The notes beneath the pieces are model-generated. The model was not told the origin of the DNA. It did not search any database and saw only the letters and a program-made list of their open reading frames with translations. This document shows positions 62,158 through 64,000 of a DNA stretch of 64,000 nucleotides, one piece after another (within the stretch, counting starts at the first letter, position 1; the number at the start of each line of letters is the position of its first letter). Source of the DNA: Konateibacter massiliensis (GTDB taxonomy: Bacteria > Bacillota > Clostridia > Lachnospirales > Lachnospiraceae); assembly GCF_900184995.1 (NCBI RefSeq), contig NZ_LT860099.1, positions 2,174,332 through 2,238,331 of the forward strand, in the 5' to 3' direction. Position numbers and translations under genes: made by a program.

Positions 62158-63613
62158 TTTTCTTCAACTCCATTGCAAGTTCCACGGCTTTGTAGGCACC
62201 GTCGTAAATTCCGATTTGTCTGTTGTTCATAATATTTTGACACATATCTTGAAGCATAGAATCACTCTTAAGAAACATTTGAAGCATCTGTAAGGTATGC
62301 GGAATATCACGACATTCCAGAGTGCCGTCTCCAATTTCTGCCGAGTGGATTGCTCCCCACATCTCGTGCTTTCCTACCCGCTTGATAAAGAGCTTTGGTA
62401 TCGGGTAAAAGGAAAGCTCACTAGGCTTTGTCACAAGCACGTCCGCGCTTCGCATAAGAAGGTTCGTGCAATAAACCGCCTCAAAGATATTTTCATGATA
62501 AAAGCTATATATTCCTTCCACCTCTCCGGTTAAAGCTTCCTCCGAAAATTTCACTGTATTATCCCAATTATCAAAATGCTCCACCGCTATTTTACTTAAC
62601 TGCGGAATTTCAGCCTTCAAGGAATCCCAAACATTTTTGTAATCGCCCACATTGATATAGAGTGCTGCTTCCTTGCTCTGAATTGCGGGCAAGAGATATC
62701 GTATAATCGCCGAAAATATTTCTTTTTGTGCCCCCGCTCCTCCGATTGTGAGCAAAAAGCGCATCGGCTTTTTATCTTGCTTACGTTTTATTCTCGCCTG
62801 ACAATCCGCCTCAATGTTGCTTACCAGCTCGTGGTCTACATAGTGTCCGGTGTAGACAAGCTCTTTCTCTGGCATCGGATTGCAGACTTTTTTCTTATCC
62901 ATTCCGTTCAGCGTTCTGTATCCGACATAAGCATTGTGGCATTGAATTGTATGTACGCTTCCCTCCGACAGATGAAGCGCCATAGGCCAGTTGTCCGGAA
63001 TTGCATTGACCACATACTTCATTCCTGCATGAAGAGCCGCCTGTGCCGGCCATACATGGGTTGCAATAACCGGTAGTTCCTTTGGGATATTCCGGTATAT
63101 AGGAGCCATCAGCTCTGCATTCTTTTGATCGACTGCATTGTAGGAGAGGGCGCGAAAGCCTTCATAATTCATCGGCTCCCATACGAGCTTGTTAAAAACG
63201 GGGTTTTTTGACAGTCTGGAACCCAGAGAATAGAGCTCATTTTGTGCCTGAATTACCTTGGTGCAGGTTGTCTGCGGATAGGAGTTTAAGTCAAGCCAAT
63301 AAGGGGTGTAACCTAAAAAGTTTGCCGCCGATGCCATCGCCATTGAAATACGGTAATGTCCAAAACCCATACGAATATTTCCCACAATGATTCCATTTTG
63401 CAGATCAAACGGTGTATTTGCACCCTCTCTCAGAAAGATTTGTGAAACTCCCAGCCTATTACCAAGGCAGGAATTCTTTTCAAGGCTCACCGGGTAGCTT
63501 TCCGCCGAATCATCACCAAATTTTCTGATATATTTCTTTTTTGACTTTACTGCCCTTTTGTATACCTGATTGCTCATCTTGTTTCCAAATACCACTTTTG
63601 ATTTATCGCTCAT
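62150..63613 (-). CDS. GT-B-like protein, possibly a glycolipid glycosyltransferase
   Basis: A 487-residue protein I cannot name with certainty. It has a Gly-rich N-terminal segment (GNIRMGFGHYRIS, 78-90), similar in style to the GNGHxxAA opening of MGDG-synthase-type glycosyltransferases, and a second Gly-rich segment (LLTIGGAGAQ, 287-296) where the C-terminal Rossmann half would start. No signal peptide or clear membrane helix. First complete gene after TetR, 17 bases away, and translationally coupled to GH36. Sugar donor and acceptor unknown; it could instead be a non-catalytic relative. Confidence 0.7.
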   Translation of the reverse strand: MSDKSKVVFGNKMSNQVYKRAVKSKKKYIRKFGDDSAESYPVSLEKNSCLGNRLGVSQIFLREGANTPFDLQNGIIVGNIRMGFGHYRISMAMASAANFLGYTPYWLDLNSYPQTTCTKVIQAQNELYSLGSRLSKNPVFNKLVWEPMNYEGFRALSYNAVDQKNAELMAPIYRNIPKELPVIATHVWPAQAALHAGMKYVVNAIPDNWPMALHLSEGSVHTIQCHNAYVGYRTLNGMDKKKVCNPMPEKELVYTGHYVDHELVSNIEADCQARIKRKQDKKPMRFLLTIGGAGAQKEIFSAIIRYLLPAIQSKEAALYINVGDYKNVWDSLKAEIPQLSKIAVEHFDNWDNTVKFSEEALTGEVEGIYSFYHENIFEAVYCTNLLMRSADVLVTKPSELSFYPIPKLFIKRVGKHEMWGAIHSAEIGDGTLECRDIPHTLQMLQMFLKSDSMLQDMCQNIMNNRQIGIYDGAYKAVELAMELKKND

Positions 63614-63630
63614 GCTTCTCTGCCTTTCTT

Positions 63631-64000
63631 CTATTTTCTAAGCACCAATCCGTCCACCAGAATATCGACCACCTCTTTCAGTGCGGCATTGTAGGATATC
63701 TGATTATGCACCAAGACATCCCTCTGAAAAAATTGCTCAATGGACGCCTCAAATATTGTCTTGAAAATCGGAATCCGAATCGTTCGGATTACGCCCTCTT
63801 CCATTCCCTGGTTTAGCAGGGCAATTGTAGTCTCCCAACCGCTTTCCAGCCGTTCCTCGACCTTTTGATAAATTTTCGGGTATTTATTTTTCAGAATGTA
63901 GAGCTGTGTAAAATCAATATCCTTGTAGCTTTCCGGCAGTACTCCCAAAATTGCCCGGATTTTCCCCAATGTGTCAAGTGAATCGTCTTCCAATACCTTT
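63631..64000 (-). CDS. TetR-family regulator, truncated at window edge
   Basis: C-terminal 123 or so residues of a TetR/AcrR regulator; the reading frame stays open to the window end, so the N-terminal helix-turn-helix lies outside. The visible part (ETTIALLNQGMEEGVIRTIR, FKTIFEASIEQFFQRDVLV) matches the TetR C-terminal ligand domain with its dimerisation helices. Seventeen bases before the GT-B-like gene, and so the likely regulator of the GT-GH36-MFS-hydrolase operon. Confidence 0.8.
   Translation of the reverse strand, partial: KVLEDDSLDTLGKIRAILGVLPESYKDIDFTQLYILKNKYPKIYQKVEERLESGWETTIALLNQGMEEGVIRTIRIPIFKTIFEASIEQFFQRDVLVHNQISYNAALKEVVDILVDGLVLRK

Noticed and set aside
1-64000. CRISPR arrays, insertion sequences, prophage genes, tRNA or rRNA
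   Set aside because: None seen: no regularly spaced repeats, transposase, integrase or phage structural genes, and no recognisable tRNA or rRNA stretches by eye. A dedicated RNA search could still find a small RNA.

Overview
The window looks like chromosome of an anaerobic, gut-type Lachnospiraceae (Bacillota, Clostridia). This is inferred from moderately AT-rich DNA, strong AGGAGG-type ribosome binding sites, many ABC sugar importers without their own ATPase each beside a YesM/AraC two-component pair, membrane-anchored GH3 enzymes, an FNT transporter and a penicillin-V-acylase/bile-salt-hydrolase family enzyme. The species cannot be named from this sequence alone. I saw no rRNA, tRNA, CRISPR array, insertion sequence, prophage or conjugative gene. 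The content is almost entirely plant-glycan accessory metabolism and its regulators.

Layout. 1-5.3 kb: a membrane-anchored, domain-permuted GH3 gene divergent from a LytTR regulator/GHKL kinase pair. 5.3-10.4 kb: a GGDEF protein, an XRE regulator, an internally duplicated unknown protein, cardiolipin synthase, MscL and an ECF S component. 10.5-17.8 kb: an AraC/YesM two-component system convergent with a sugar ABC importer and a GH43 enzyme. 17.9-27.8 kb: a leftward GH43-GH3-GtrA-YitT-chemoreceptor cluster, preceded by a second LytTR/GHKL pair. 27.8-38.1 kb: proC, then a GH31 gene with an LplABC-like importer divergent from its own YesM/AraC pair. 38.2-42.1 kb: a DUF3783 protein, a Cys2 amidase, YaaA, and an unknown membrane protein with a TetR regulator. 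42.2-47.8 kb: a 1848-residue secreted pectin methylesterase/pectate lyase. 48.2-52.9 kb: a hemerythrin-like pair, an AraC regulator convergent with a GH4 enzyme carrying the CHEV motif (probable alpha-galacturonidase), and an FNT channel. 52.9-57.7 kb: an AlkD-like protein, an isoprenylcysteine-methyltransferase-like protein, and an ABC exporter with TetR. 57.7-64 kb: a leftward operon of a truncated TetR, a GT-B-like protein, GH36 alpha-galactosidase, MFS transporter and alpha/beta hydrolase.

How it fits together. The giant enzyme would de-esterify and cut pectin outside the cell. GH4 could finish oligogalacturonides inside, and the GH43, GH31, GH3 and GH36 enzymes would handle side chains and hemicellulose oligosaccharides brought in by the two ABC importers. 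Each importer has its own YesM/AraC pair. Both GH3 genes instead lie beside LytTR/GHKL systems, and both have direct repeats of about 20-21 bp period next to weak -35 boxes, as expected for LytTR-activated promoters.

The most novel-looking signals are: (1) this twice-occurring LytTR/GHKL plus permuted, doubly anchored GH3 module; (2) a family of nested-palindrome repeats with compensatory changes, just upstream of the cardiolipin synthase and FNT genes; (3) the GT-B/GH36/MFS/hydrolase operon, which may concern glycolipid rather than free oligosaccharide; and (4) a small unknown protein with a duplicated TMSIPPQ motif.
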